Shown here one piece after another: positions 25,051 to 32,712 of a stretch of DNA of 64,000 bases (its first letter is position 1; every line of letters begins with the position of its first letter). The DNA comes from Geothrix paludis (GTDB lineage: Bacteria > Acidobacteriota > Holophagae > Holophagales > Holophagaceae). The translations under genes were made by a program, and so were the position numbers. A model generated the notes under the pieces. The model was not told where the DNA came from. It did not search any database and saw only the letters and a program-made list of their open reading frames with translations. The DNA is taken from NCBI RefSeq assembly GCF_022808815.1, contig NZ_JAKZLC010000001.1, forward strand, positions 682,001 through 746,000. Reading direction: 5' to 3'.

Positions 25051-25518
25051 TTAAGCCTCCACCACCGTCGCCTTGATGATGCGGTCATTGGCGCGGATGG
25101 CCTGCACGACCTTGATGTCGGCGTCGGAGGCGCACTGGCCGAAGACCGTGTGCACGCCATCGAGGTGCTGGACATTGCGACGGTCGCCGTTCACCACGAA
25201 GAACTGGCTGCCACCGGTGTCCTTGCCGGCGTGGGCCATGGAGAGGGCACCCAGCTTGTGCTGGTGGGGGTTGCCGGCGGTCTCGCACTTGATCTTCCAG
25301 CCGGGCCCGCCGGTGCCGGGCATGCCCGTGGCGCCGGCGCGGGTGTTGGGGCAGCCGCCCTGGATGACGAAGTCAGGGATGACGCGATGGAAGGCCAGGC
25401 CATCGTAGAAGCCCGACTCGATGAGCTTCACGAAGTTGGCCACGGTGCCGGGGGCCTCCTTGGGGAAGAGCTCAAGGTTGATGTCGCCCTTGTCGGTCTG
25501 GAACAGCACACGGGTCAT
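25051..25518 (-). CDS. ppiB: Cytosolic peptidyl-prolyl cis-trans isomerase (cyclophilin)
   Basis: A 155-residue PpiB-type cyclophilin without a signal peptide. It shows '[45 protein letters not shown]', '[19 protein letters not shown]' and '[24 protein letters not shown]'. The catalytic Arg of FHRVIP and the Gln-Gly pocket are present. The enzyme speeds protein folding. A second, exported cyclophilin lies at 53889-54467. It has its own terminator at 24999-25033. Confidence 0.97.
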   Translation of the reverse strand: MTRVLFQTDKGDINLELFPKEAPGTVANFVKLIESGFYDGLAFHRVIPDFVIQGGCPNTRAGATGMPGTGGPGWKIKCETAGNPHQHKLGALSMAHAGKDTGGSQFFVVNGDRRNVQHLDGVHTVFGQCASDADIKVVQAIRANDRIIKATVVEA

Positions 25519-25574
25519 GGTTCACCTCTCTGCGTCAAACCATCAGAATAGAAGGCGGATCCCCCGGAGTCAGC

Positions 25575-26042
25575 ATGAACTTCCTGCGCGCCCTGCCCTG
25601 CCTCTTCCTGGCCTTCGGCCTCCAGGCCCAGGCCCCGGGGCTCGAGGCCGTGGTCCGTGGCGGCGGGGATCTCACCCTCGATGGGATCCCCTATCGCCTG
25701 GAGCTGGCCTCCGTGGCCTCCATCCCGGCCCGGTCGGGCCTGCCGCCCCTGGTCCGCCTGACAGGCCGCCTGGTCCCCGAGGAAGCCGCCCGTGCCTTCG
25801 ACCTGGAGCTGAGCGTCCTCAAGAACGGCACCCTCTACATGCTGCGCGTGGTGCGTCAGAAGTCCGGCGGTTACCCCGATTCCTGGGCCGCCACGGGAAA
25901 GACCCGGGTGCGGTTCACGCGGCTGGAAGACCGCAGTGGGGGGCGGCTGGAGCTGGCCTGCTCGGGTCCTCTCACCGGCGTCATCGGCCGGAAGCCCAGG
26001 AATGCCACCTGGCGCGGCTCCCTCTGGGCCGAGCTGCCCTGA
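25575..26042 (+). CDS. Secreted protein of unknown function
   Basis: A 155-residue protein with a signal peptide (MNFLRALPCLFLAFGLQAQA). The mature part is beta-rich and hydrophobic-polar alternating ('VVRGGGDLTLDGIPYRLELASVASI', 'LVRLTGRLVPEEAARAFDLELSVLKNGTLYMLRVV') and has a single Cys. I do not recognise a family. GGAG lies just upstream of the ATG. A short gap of 47 bases separates it from the next gene, which has its own GGAGG. Confidence 0.68.
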   Translation: MNFLRALPCLFLAFGLQAQAPGLEAVVRGGGDLTLDGIPYRLELASVASIPARSGLPPLVRLTGRLVPEEAARAFDLELSVLKNGTLYMLRVVRQKSGGYPDSWAATGKTRVRFTRLEDRSGGRLELACSGPLTGVIGRKPRNATWRGSLWAELP

Positions 26043-26089
26043 GACCTCGGGACCGTTGATCGCATATCATCAAAGGTTCCGGAGGTTTC

Positions 26090-26515
26090 ATGAAGCTCCA
26101 TCCCCTCGTTCCCGCCCTCGTGCTGCTGGGATCCGTCTCCTTCCTCGGGTGCCGCAAGATGCCCCTGACGCCCAAGACGCCCATCCCCGCGGGAACGGTC
26201 GTGTTCCGCTTCACCCGGAAGGTGCAGGGTCCGGTGGAGCTGAGCCTCGACGGAGCGCGCATTCCGATCCAGCAGCTGCCCAAGGGAGCCACCAGCCTCA
26301 TCGTGAAGGGCCTCGCCGCCGGCAAGCACCGGTTCTTCCTCACCAGCCAGCGCGAGACCTTCAGCCCCGATCTCGGCGAGCTGGACATGGCCGGAGACAA
26401 GGGCCTCTACCAGATCACACTGGTCCAGAAGCTGGATGCCGTCCTCTACGGCAAGCCGGACCCCCTGCCCACCGCCGAAGGGCTCCCCGGCGTGACCGCA
26501 GCCCTCGCCAAGTAG
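26090..26515 (+). CDS. Probable lipoprotein of unknown function
   Basis: A 141-residue protein with a lipobox, SFLGC (Cys at residue 21), after a typical hydrophobic N-terminus. The rest is beta-rich ('GTVVFRFTRKVQGPVELSLDGARIPI', 'LIVKGLAAGKHRFFLTSQRETF'), which suggests an Ig-like or PEGA-like fold with a 'G.h.f...' pattern. I find no enzyme motif. GGAGG precedes the ATG. The gene ends two bases before the ferredoxin start, so the two are likely co-transcribed. Confidence 0.75.
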   Translation: MKLHPLVPALVLLGSVSFLGCRKMPLTPKTPIPAGTVVFRFTRKVQGPVELSLDGARIPIQQLPKGATSLIVKGLAAGKHRFFLTSQRETFSPDLGELDMAGDKGLYQITLVQKLDAVLYGKPDPLPTAEGLPGVTAALAK

Positions 26516-26517
26516 CG

Positions 26518-26823
26518 ATGGCGCTGGTGGCCCGCACCCGTCGGGCGAACCTCACCACAGACCTCATCATCGGAGGGCGGGGAACCCTGATGGGCCGATT
26601 CCTGGCCGCGGGCCTGCCCGTGGCTTCGGCCTGCTCAGGCCGGGGGGCCTGCGCCCGGTGCGTGGTCACGATCCTGGCCGGTGCCGCCCACCTGACGCCG
26701 CCCCGCCCCCATGAATCCCAGACGCTGGCGCGCAACGAAGCCGGACCAGACCAGCGGCTCAGCTGCCAATGCCAGGTCACGGATCCGGCCGCCGATGTCC
26801 TGGCCACGACGGGCTACTGGTGA
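26518..26823 (+). CDS. Plant/adrenodoxin-type [2Fe-2S] ferredoxin
   Basis: A 101-residue ferredoxin. The cluster ligands are 'ACSGRGACARC' (C-x5-C-x2-C, around residues 40-50) and a fourth Cys in 'LSCQCQV'. It starts two bases after the lipoprotein stop, and its own stop overlaps the GTG of the hydrolase (GTGA). No partner reductase or oxygenase is adjacent, so the electron path is unknown. The first residues are MALVARTRRANLTTD, so there is no signal peptide. Confidence 0.87.
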   Translation: MALVARTRRANLTTDLIIGGRGTLMGRFLAAGLPVASACSGRGACARCVVTILAGAAHLTPPRPHESQTLARNEAGPDQRLSCQCQVTDPAADVLATTGYW

Positions 26824-27788
26824 AGCGCGGGGCCTGGTTCTCCCTGGGCGTCCTGCCCCTCCTGGCCGTGGGGGGATTCATGGCGTGGAAATCAAGGGCC
26901 GTCGCCAGGGAGCTGGTGGACCCGCCCTTCTATCATCCCCAGCCCCTGTCGCGGGTGGAGGCCACCTACCAGGAACTCGCCGCGGCCGGCGATGGAGACC
27001 CCGGTGGCGTGTGGTCCTCCGAGGAGGTGGATGGCCTCCAGCTCTGGCGCCTCCATCGGCATGCGCCCACCCCCGGCACCGTGCTGCTCCTCCACGGATT
27101 CGGCGATGACCGCTGGGGCACGAGCCCGGCCCTGAAGTGGTTCCCGGAACTCGATGCGGCGATCTTCACCTACCGGCGGCGGGACGATGCCCTGCGGAGC
27201 GGCAGTGCAGCCCCCGCCGTGACCTTCGGCGTGACGGAATCGCAGGACGTGGTCCGCATGGTCCACCACCTGGAGGCCTCAGGCATCCCCCGCCGGAGAA
27301 TCCTCCTCATGGGCCGGAGCCTGGGCGCTTCCGTGGGCCTGCTGGCCTTGGCGGACCTGGAGCGGGAGGGCCGCGGGCCCCTCGCCGGACTGGTGTGGGA
27401 AGGCGCCCCCGCCAGCAGCCGCAGCTTCGCGGAGCGCCTGGTGCGTGGGCCCGCGGACCGGTGGTGGCACCTCCTGGCTCCCCCCATCGGGGCCATGGCC
27501 AGCCGAGCCGCTGGCCGCATGGGCGGCTACGATCCTGCCGACACGGACCTGTTGCGCCGGACCGCGGGCCTCCGCTTCGCCACGCCCAGCCTCTGCTTTC
27601 TCGCCACCCAGGACCGCCTGGCCCCTCCCGAGGTGCAGCGGGCCATGGCCGCCCGCTTCATCACCAGCCAGGTGATCGAGGTCCCCACCTGGCACCTCCA
27701 CTGCTCCGAGGTGCTGGGCCCCCGGTATGCCGGAGCCATCCGCGAGGCCACGGACGTCTGGTTCCGGAACGAGGAAGGGGGCCGCTGA
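26820..27788 (+). CDS. Membrane-anchored alpha/beta hydrolase
   Basis: A 322-residue protein with one N-terminal hydrophobic span (about 6-24, 'FSLGVLPLLAVGGFMAW') and an alpha/beta hydrolase domain. It shows 'GTVLLLHGFGDDRWGTSPAL', the nucleophile elbow in GRSLGAS, the acid in 'CFLATQDRLAPP', and the His in 'VPTWHLHCSEV'. The group is BEM46/FrsA-like; the substrate is unknown. GTG at 26820 overlaps the ferredoxin stop. The hairpin at 27773-27800 spans its end. Confidence 0.82.
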   Translation: MKRGAWFSLGVLPLLAVGGFMAWKSRAVARELVDPPFYHPQPLSRVEATYQELAAAGDGDPGGVWSSEEVDGLQLWRLHRHAPTPGTVLLLHGFGDDRWGTSPALKWFPELDAAIFTYRRRDDALRSGSAAPAVTFGVTESQDVVRMVHHLEASGIPRRRILLMGRSLGASVGLLALADLEREGRGPLAGLVWEGAPASSRSFAERLVRGPADRWWHLLAPPIGAMASRAAGRMGGYDPADTDLLRRTAGLRFATPSLCFLATQDRLAPPEVQRAMAARFITSQVIEVPTWHLHCSEVLGPRYAGAIREATDVWFRNEEGGR

Positions 27789-27800
27789 GGGCCCCCTTCC
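27773..27800. terminator. GC-rich hairpin over the stop codon of the hydrolase gene
   Basis: GGAAGGGGGCC (27773-27783) pairs with GGCCCCCTTCC (27790-27800) around a loop of 6 bases that contains most of the TGA stop. It lies 21 bases from the convergent CsgG-like gene and could stop transcription both ways, but has no U-run. Confidence 0.6.
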
Positions 27801-27821
27801 AGATCGTCGCGGATGGACGGG

Positions 27822-28559
27822 CTAGTCTTCCTCGTGGGCCGCGACCGTGGCCCGCAGCAGCTTGGGCGTGATGCGCTGGACGATGGGCTCGAAGACCTTG
27901 TTCACCAGCTCCTCGTCGTACTGGACCTCGGCACCGGTCCCCGCCACCTTCACGCTGGTGTCGTTGACCTTGTCCTCGTCCTTCCAGGCGCCCAGGATCT
28001 CACCGGTCTCCACTTCGATAAGGCGGATGTCCAGACGGCCCGAGAACGAGGCCTTCTTCACGTTCACGCTGCCGGCCACCGCGCCGGCAGTGCTGTCGCC
28101 CGTGAGCTTGCCCACCAGGGCTCCCACGCCCCAGCCGGTTCCGAAGCCGCCCTCCTTGTAGGCGAAGCGGGTGACCTTGCCGGTCATCACGTACTTCACG
28201 CCCAGCAGCTTGCCGATCTTCTGGACCGTGCTCGTGTCCACCTCGCCGCTCTGCTGGAAGTTCAGCTCCTCGCGGATCTCGGAGAGCCGCTCGCGCTCGA
28301 TGACGCGGATCTTGCCCCGGCCCTTCTCCATGATCTCCGTGGTGAAGAGGTCGCGGAGCTGATTGGAGATGGTACCCATCTGGTTGCCCCAGCCGCCGAA
28401 ACGCCAGCCGTGCCAGGCATCCGGCGCGGCCTTGAACTCGAGAATGGCGATGCGGGGCAGCTTGGCCTTCTCCTCCTTGGAGAGTTTCTTCTGGGCGAGG
28501 GCCGGCGTGGCGACAGCCAGGGTGGCCAACAAGGCCAGGAGCAGCTTGCGGAAACGCAT
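27822..28559 (-). CDS. CsgG/HfaB-family secreted protein
   Basis: A 245-residue protein with a signal peptide (MRFRKLLLALLATLAVATPALAQ). The body follows CsgG: 'PRIAILEFKAAPDAW', 'ISNQLRDLFTTEIMEKGRGKIRVIERERLSEIREELN', 'IGKLLGVKYVMTGKVTRFAY' and 'FSGRLDIRLIEVETGEILGAWK'. There is no lipobox Cys, so it is not a classical CsgG lipoprotein pore. Without curli genes it may be a periplasmic or outer-membrane CsgG-like protein of other function. Confidence 0.86.
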   Translation of the reverse strand: MRFRKLLLALLATLAVATPALAQKKLSKEEKAKLPRIAILEFKAAPDAWHGWRFGGWGNQMGTISNQLRDLFTTEIMEKGRGKIRVIERERLSEIREELNFQQSGEVDTSTVQKIGKLLGVKYVMTGKVTRFAYKEGGFGTGWGVGALVGKLTGDSTAGAVAGSVNVKKASFSGRLDIRLIEVETGEILGAWKDEDKVNDTSVKVAGTGAEVQYDEELVNKVFEPIVQRITPKLLRATVAAHEED

Positions 28560-28587
28560 GGGGACTCCGAGGGTGGGGGGTAGTTGG

Positions 28588-28884
28588 CTACTCGTCGATC
28601 AGCTTGCTGCGAAGCTCCTTGCCGAGCTTGAAATAGACCACGCGCTTGGGCGGCACCTGGATGCTCTCGCCGCTACGGGGGTTCCGGCCCTGCCGGGCCC
28701 GCCGGTCCCTCAGGCGGAAGCTGCCGAACCCGCGGAGTTCCACCCCTTCGCCGGTCCGGAGGGACTCGATGATGCTCTCCAGGAACGTGTTCACCAGGAG
28801 ATCCGCATCCTTCTTTCCCAGTTCGAGCCGCTCCATCAGGTGCCGGGAGAGGTCAGCTTTGGTGAGGGTCTCCATCGCTTCCAT
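28588..28884 (-). CDS. HU/IHF-type DNA-binding protein
   Basis: A 98-residue bacterial histone-like protein. It opens with 'TLTKADLSRHLMERLELGKKDADLLVNTFLESI', then has 'GEGVELRGFGSFRLRDRRARQGRNPRSGESI' with the family GFGSF and R.GRNP signature. The C-terminus 'PKRVVYFKLGKELRSKL' resembles IHF-beta more than HU. It would shape chromosome structure or assist site-specific events. ATG at 28884 follows TTTGGAG; the in-frame ATG at 28875 is possible too. It follows a 146-base intergenic region holding the pepA terminator. Confidence 0.93.
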   Translation of the reverse strand: MEAMETLTKADLSRHLMERLELGKKDADLLVNTFLESIIESLRTGEGVELRGFGSFRLRDRRARQGRNPRSGESIQVPPKRVVYFKLGKELRSKLIDE

Positions 28885-28988
28885 GGGAACTCCAAAGGGG
28901 GTGAGGGCTCAGGTGGCTTGAAGGCAGTCCTCAATAAATCCCCATCCATGCCTTCCGGTCAAGAGGGATATCTTCACCCATTTGAAAA

Positions 28989-29011
28989 AAAGGGGGGCGA
29001 TGCCCCCCTTT
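28989..29011 (-). terminator. Intrinsic terminator after pepA
   Basis: On the minus strand the stem AAAGGGGGGC/GCCCCCCTTT (10 bp, GAT-type loop) leads into a T7 run, a classical intrinsic terminator. It lies 20 bases beyond the pepA stop. Confidence 0.92.
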
Positions 29012-29030
29012 GGCCAAGGCATCCGGCCGA

Positions 29031-30503
29031 TCAGTCCATGAGCCATTCGAGGAGGAACCGGGGGCCCTCGCCGCTGGCGCCGTGGGTCCGGTAGTCCCGT
29101 TCCTTGCCCGACCAGCTGCCGGCGAGATCCACGTGGGCCCAGGAGGCGTCGCCCACGAATTCCCGGAGGAAGAGACCAGCGGTGATGGTGCCGCCCCACC
29201 GGATGCCGGTGATGTTCTTCAGGTCGGCCAGCGGGCTCTTCAGCAGCTCGGCGTACTCCTCCACCAGCGGCAGCTGCCAGAGATGCTCACCCGCGGCGCT
29301 GCCGGCATCCAGCAGGCGGTCCACCAGCTTCTGGTCCGTGCCCATGACCGCGGAGACGCCATCGCCCATGGCCACCAGGGCCGCCCCGGTGAGGGTGGCC
29401 AGATCCACCACGTGGTCCGCGCCCAGTTCTCCGGCGTAATGGAGCAGGTCCGCCAGGACGAGCCGGCCCTCAGCATCTGTGTTGAGAACCTCGATGGTCT
29501 TGCCGCTGCGGCTGCGGAGAACATCGCCGGGCTTGTAGCTGGTACCCGAGGGCATGTTCTCCACCAGGCCCATGAGCCCAGTCACCTGGACGGGGATCTC
29601 CAGCTGGGCGCAGGCGGCCATGGTCGCGAGCACGATGGCCGCGCCGGTCATGTCGTCCTTCATGGTCTCCATGCCCGAGGCGTCCTTGAGGGACAGGCCG
29701 CCGGAATCGAAGCAGACGCCCTTGCCCACCAGCACCACGTGCTTCTTGGGCTTCTCCTTGGGCTTGTACTCGAGTTTCACCACTCGCGGGGCGCGCGGGC
29801 TCCCCTGTCCGACCGCCAGCACCGAACGGAAGCCACCCTTTTCCAGGGCGGGGACATCCAGCACCTCGCAATGGAGCTTGTGCTGCTTGGCCAATTTCAC
29901 AGCCATTTCGGCGAACACTTCAGGATAGAGATCGCCTGCGGGGGTGTTGGCCAGGTCCCGGACGCGATGGCAGGCGGCCACGCCGGCTTCGATGGCGGGG
30001 AGCTTGCGGCGGGCCTTCCGGGTATCGTCCCCGTTGGTGAAGATCTCGATGGACGAGAACTGCTTCGGGTCCTGTTTCCCGCCCTTGAAAGTCACGAGGT
30101 CGTAGTTCGCGAGCAGCGTGCCTTCGGCCACCGCAGCCTGCACGGCGTCGTGGTCCAGCGTGGAGGTGGATGGCGAGAGCACGCCGATCTTCTTCCACTT
30201 CTTCTTGAGGCAGAAGCGGCCCGCGGTTCCCACCGCCTTGCGGATCTTGTTGAGCGTGACCTTCTCTTCATCGCCGAGGCCGACAAGCACCATCCAGCGG
30301 CTCTCCTTGACGCCATTGGGATGATGAAGCGGCACAACTTCGAGATAGTCCGCCTTGAAATCCTCTTCGTCCATCACCTGACGCGCGACCTTGCTGATGG
30401 CAAGTGGCAGGCGATGGCGTTCGCGTCCGGAGAACACGGGGACGATCAACGCGTCTCCCGCAAAGTCCTTACCCGTCTGAGAGCTGATATCCACTGAAGG
30501 CAT
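29031..30503 (-). CDS. pepA: Leucyl aminopeptidase
   Basis: A 490-residue M17 aminopeptidase that releases N-terminal residues from peptides. The C-terminal catalytic half shows 'GKGVCFDSGGLSLKDASGMETMKDDMTGAA' (metal Asp and Lys), the signature NTDAEGRLVLAD, and 'ITGIRWGGTITAGLFLREFVGDASWAHVDLAG'. The N-terminal macro-like half is typical. AGGAGGAACC precedes the ATG. Upstream, the AT-rich stretch 30504-30648 separates it from the divergent pabB. It ends in a strong terminator. Confidence 0.97.
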   Translation of the reverse strand: MPSVDISSQTGKDFAGDALIVPVFSGRERHRLPLAISKVARQVMDEEDFKADYLEVVPLHHPNGVKESRWMVLVGLGDEEKVTLNKIRKAVGTAGRFCLKKKWKKIGVLSPSTSTLDHDAVQAAVAEGTLLANYDLVTFKGGKQDPKQFSSIEIFTNGDDTRKARRKLPAIEAGVAACHRVRDLANTPAGDLYPEVFAEMAVKLAKQHKLHCEVLDVPALEKGGFRSVLAVGQGSPRAPRVVKLEYKPKEKPKKHVVLVGKGVCFDSGGLSLKDASGMETMKDDMTGAAIVLATMAACAQLEIPVQVTGLMGLVENMPSGTSYKPGDVLRSRSGKTIEVLNTDAEGRLVLADLLHYAGELGADHVVDLATLTGAALVAMGDGVSAVMGTDQKLVDRLLDAGSAAGEHLWQLPLVEEYAELLKSPLADLKNITGIRWGGTITAGLFLREFVGDASWAHVDLAGSWSGKERDYRTHGASGEGPRFLLEWLMD

Positions 30504-30648
30504 GGAGGTTCCTCCTGGCCCAAGAGCCTAGGTCCTGACCGAAAAAAAGAAAAGCCTGTTTTTCATCATTATTTGTCTCGAGCTTCCGATTTATTAGCTG
30601 CAACTTTTTCAACACTAGCCATTAGAAGCAATTCCAGCTTCAAGTGGG
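30504..30648. promoter_or_regulatory. AT-rich divergent promoter region between pepA and pabB
   Basis: This 145-base stretch is markedly more AT-rich than the window, with A7/AAAAG and TTTTT runs around 30541-30570 and TTTATTA around 30590. It must carry promoters for pepA and pabB. No single -35/-10 pair stands out, so none is assigned. Confidence 0.6.
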
Positions 30649-31944
30649 ATGATGTCCTCCATGGACCTCACCCCCTGGCACCGCCGGCCCTTCCCTCTCC
30701 CCGGGCCCTGGCCCGACTGCGTGCGGGGCCTGCTGGAGCGCGGAGCCGCCTGGCTCCATACCGGCAGCACCGGTGACGGACTCCTCGGCCTGCCGGGGGG
30801 GCCAATCCTGGCCTCCCGGTGGTCGGGCGCCGCCTGGATCAGCCACCTGGAGGGCAGGCCCTGGCCGGGATCCCCATGGGAGGCCATGGAAGCAGCGCTT
30901 CCGGAGCACCCCGGGCCATGGATCGGCGCGGCTTCCTTCGAGCTGGCCTGCGACGAGGCTTCGCTGCCCCGCCAGGGTTGCGCCCCCGGCACCCTGGGTC
31001 AGCATTGGCGGGGCATCCAACAGGCGCTGCACGTCCAGGACGGCGAGGCCGAGCTGTGGTCCTGGGGTGAGGTGCCCCCGGATCCGGAGACCTGGACGTC
31101 CCTTCTCCGCCCGGGAGCCCCTCCCCAGGCCCCGTCCCTGACTCTCCAGGCCCGCTGGACCGAGGCCGAGCACCGGGCCGCCGTGGAAACGATCCGAGAG
31201 CGCATTCTCGAAGGTGGTTTCTATGTGGCCAACCTCTGTGTTCCCTTCGATTCCATCTATCCGGGAGACCCGGTGGACCTGGCCCTGGGGACCTTCAGGC
31301 GGGCCCTCCCGCCCTTCGGCGCCCTGCTGGACCTGGACGGCCTCCGGCTCCTCTCCCTGAGCATGGAGGGGCTTCTGTCCCGCCGTGGGGAGCGGATCTG
31401 GTCCCAGCCCATCAAAGGCAGCGTTCCCCTGACAGGCGATGCGGCGCAGGACCAGCTCGCCGCGGAGGCCCTGGCGGCGGATCCCAAGGAGCGGGCCGAG
31501 CACACGATGATCGTGGACCTGGTGCGCAACGACCTGGGCCGCGTGGCGCGGACCGGCACCGTCACCGTGAGCCGGGCCATGCACGTGGAGCGCTACCCCA
31601 CCGTCCAGCACCTGGTGAGCACGGTGGAGGCCGAAGCCCGTCCAGGGTTGGGCCTGGCCGACCTGCTCCGGTCGGTCCTCCCGGGCGGCAGCGTTACGGG
31701 GGCTCCCAAGCGGGCCGTCTGTGCGCATCTGGCCCAGGCCGAGGCGGGGCCCCGGGGGTTCTACTGCGGGGCCCTCGGGTGGATCGCCTCCATCGGCGAC
31801 CTCGACCTCGCCCTGCCCATCCGGACCGCCCAGATCCGCGGCGACGCCCTCACCTACTGGGCTGGAGGAGGCATCACCCGGCGCAGTGATCCGGCCCGCG
31901 AGTGGGCGGAGCTGTTCCTCAAGACGCGGGCGCTGACGGGGTGA
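30649..31944 (+). CDS. pabB: Aminodeoxychorismate synthase component I
   Basis: A 431-residue chorismate-binding enzyme. It makes 4-amino-4-deoxychorismate for folate, with a PabA-type glutaminase. The C-terminal part shows PIKGS, 'RAEHTMIVDLVRNDLGRVA', 'HVERYPTVQHLVSTVEA', 'LPGGSVTGAPK' and 'FYCGALGWIASIGDLDLALPIRTAQI'. The PIKG lysine separates PabB from anthranilate synthase TrpE (PIAGTR). No pabA or pabC is adjacent. The folP gene is elsewhere in the window at 48514. The start could be any of three ATGs at 30649, 30652 or 30661. Confidence 0.93.
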   Translation: MMSSMDLTPWHRRPFPLPGPWPDCVRGLLERGAAWLHTGSTGDGLLGLPGGPILASRWSGAAWISHLEGRPWPGSPWEAMEAALPEHPGPWIGAASFELACDEASLPRQGCAPGTLGQHWRGIQQALHVQDGEAELWSWGEVPPDPETWTSLLRPGAPPQAPSLTLQARWTEAEHRAAVETIRERILEGGFYVANLCVPFDSIYPGDPVDLALGTFRRALPPFGALLDLDGLRLLSLSMEGLLSRRGERIWSQPIKGSVPLTGDAAQDQLAAEALAADPKERAEHTMIVDLVRNDLGRVARTGTVTVSRAMHVERYPTVQHLVSTVEAEARPGLGLADLLRSVLPGGSVTGAPKRAVCAHLAQAEAGPRGFYCGALGWIASIGDLDLALPIRTAQIRGDALTYWAGGGITRRSDPAREWAELFLKTRALTG

Positions 31945-31974
31945 GCGGGGTGCCAGCTCCGAAAAGGGGAAAGA

Positions 31975-32124
31975 CCTCCACGAAGGACACGAAGAAAAGG
32001 ACTCAAGGGCACGAATGGAGTTCATGCCGGCTCGCCATGCAGAAACCCGGCCGGTGACCCGGGGATTCCCATCCCATTCGTGTCCTTCGAATGCCCGCAG
32101 GGCTCTTCGTGCCCTTCGTGGAGG
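31975..32124. repeat. Heptad-based inverted repeat (CACGAAG family), copy 1
   Basis: The left part (31975-32018) has heptads of the type CACGAAG and GGACACGAAG. The right part (32074-32124) contains their complements, so the outer 20 bases pair at 19 of 20 positions and an inner pair (around CACGAATGG) also matches. The element lies in the 207-base gap between pabB and the HNH gene. It resembles the element at 63621-63709 in heptad style (CACnAAGAAAAG). It carries no open frame and no transposase. Such elements occur dispersed in many bacterial genomes. Confidence 0.75.
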
Positions 32125-32151
32125 CTTTTCAGGACGAAGGGAAAACTCGCC

Positions 32152-32661
32152 TCAGGCGGCGCTGGCCCGCTTCAGCAGCTCTTCGAAGCGCTCGAAGAGG
32201 TGGGCCCGGGGGCCCTTGGGCTGGCGCTTGAGGACCATGCCCGCCTGATCCGGGGTGCGTCCCCCCTTGTTCTGGTTGCAGATGAGACAGCACCCCACCA
32301 GGTTCTGCCAAGTGGTGGAACCGCCCTGGCACAGGGGGACGACGTGATCCACGGTCGTGGCTTTCCGCTGGCAACCTTCGTACTGACAGAGGTAGTGATC
32401 CCGGCGCAGGACGCGCCGCTCCAGCCGCCCGATGAGGAGCTTGGAATCGCTGCAGGCCTGCACGTTCGGAAAGATGATGAGTTCGAGACTCCCCTCCAGG
32501 CTCCGGTGTCGCTCGAAGGTGGCTGGGTTGAGCACGTGGGCGCGGCCCGCCACCACGGCGCAGAGGGCGCGCCTCCGGCTCACTTCCTGCATCGGGACAT
32601 AGTTCCGGTCGACGGCAATCACCTCACCTGCCCCGTGACGTTCCCGGCCCTTCAGCATCAC
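32152..32661 (-). CDS. HNH endonuclease
   Basis: A 169-residue protein with a C-terminal HNH nuclease domain. The zinc-binding CQYEGC is followed by 'VDHVVPLCQGG', 'NLVGCCLICNQNKGGRTP', that is His in DHVVP, Asn in QNLVG and the second CxxC (CLIC), a typical stand-alone HNH. The N-terminus has a small conserved domain ('VIAVDRNYVPMQEVSRRRALCAVVAGRAHVL') found in related HNH proteins of many phyla. It could be a DNA-repair or housekeeping nuclease; no mobile gene is nearby. Confidence 0.93.
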   Translation of the reverse strand: MMLKGRERHGAGEVIAVDRNYVPMQEVSRRRALCAVVAGRAHVLNPATFERHRSLEGSLELIIFPNVQACSDSKLLIGRLERRVLRRDHYLCQYEGCQRKATTVDHVVPLCQGGSTTWQNLVGCCLICNQNKGGRTPDQAGMVLKRQPKGPRAHLFERFEELLKRASAA

Positions 32662-32712
32662 ACCCCCGGATTGGGCCGTATCCTAAGGCATTCCTCCGAT
32701 TTGTGAAGTGAA

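Noticed and set aside
31945-32151. Insertion sequence remnant between pabB and the HNH gene
   Set aside because: The inverted arms are made of short heptads, with no transposase frame and no target duplication visible.
32152-32661. HNH gene as a homing endonuclease or part of a restriction system
   Set aside because: No intron, intein, methylase or mobile gene is adjacent; the N-terminal domain is shared by stand-alone chromosomal HNH proteins.
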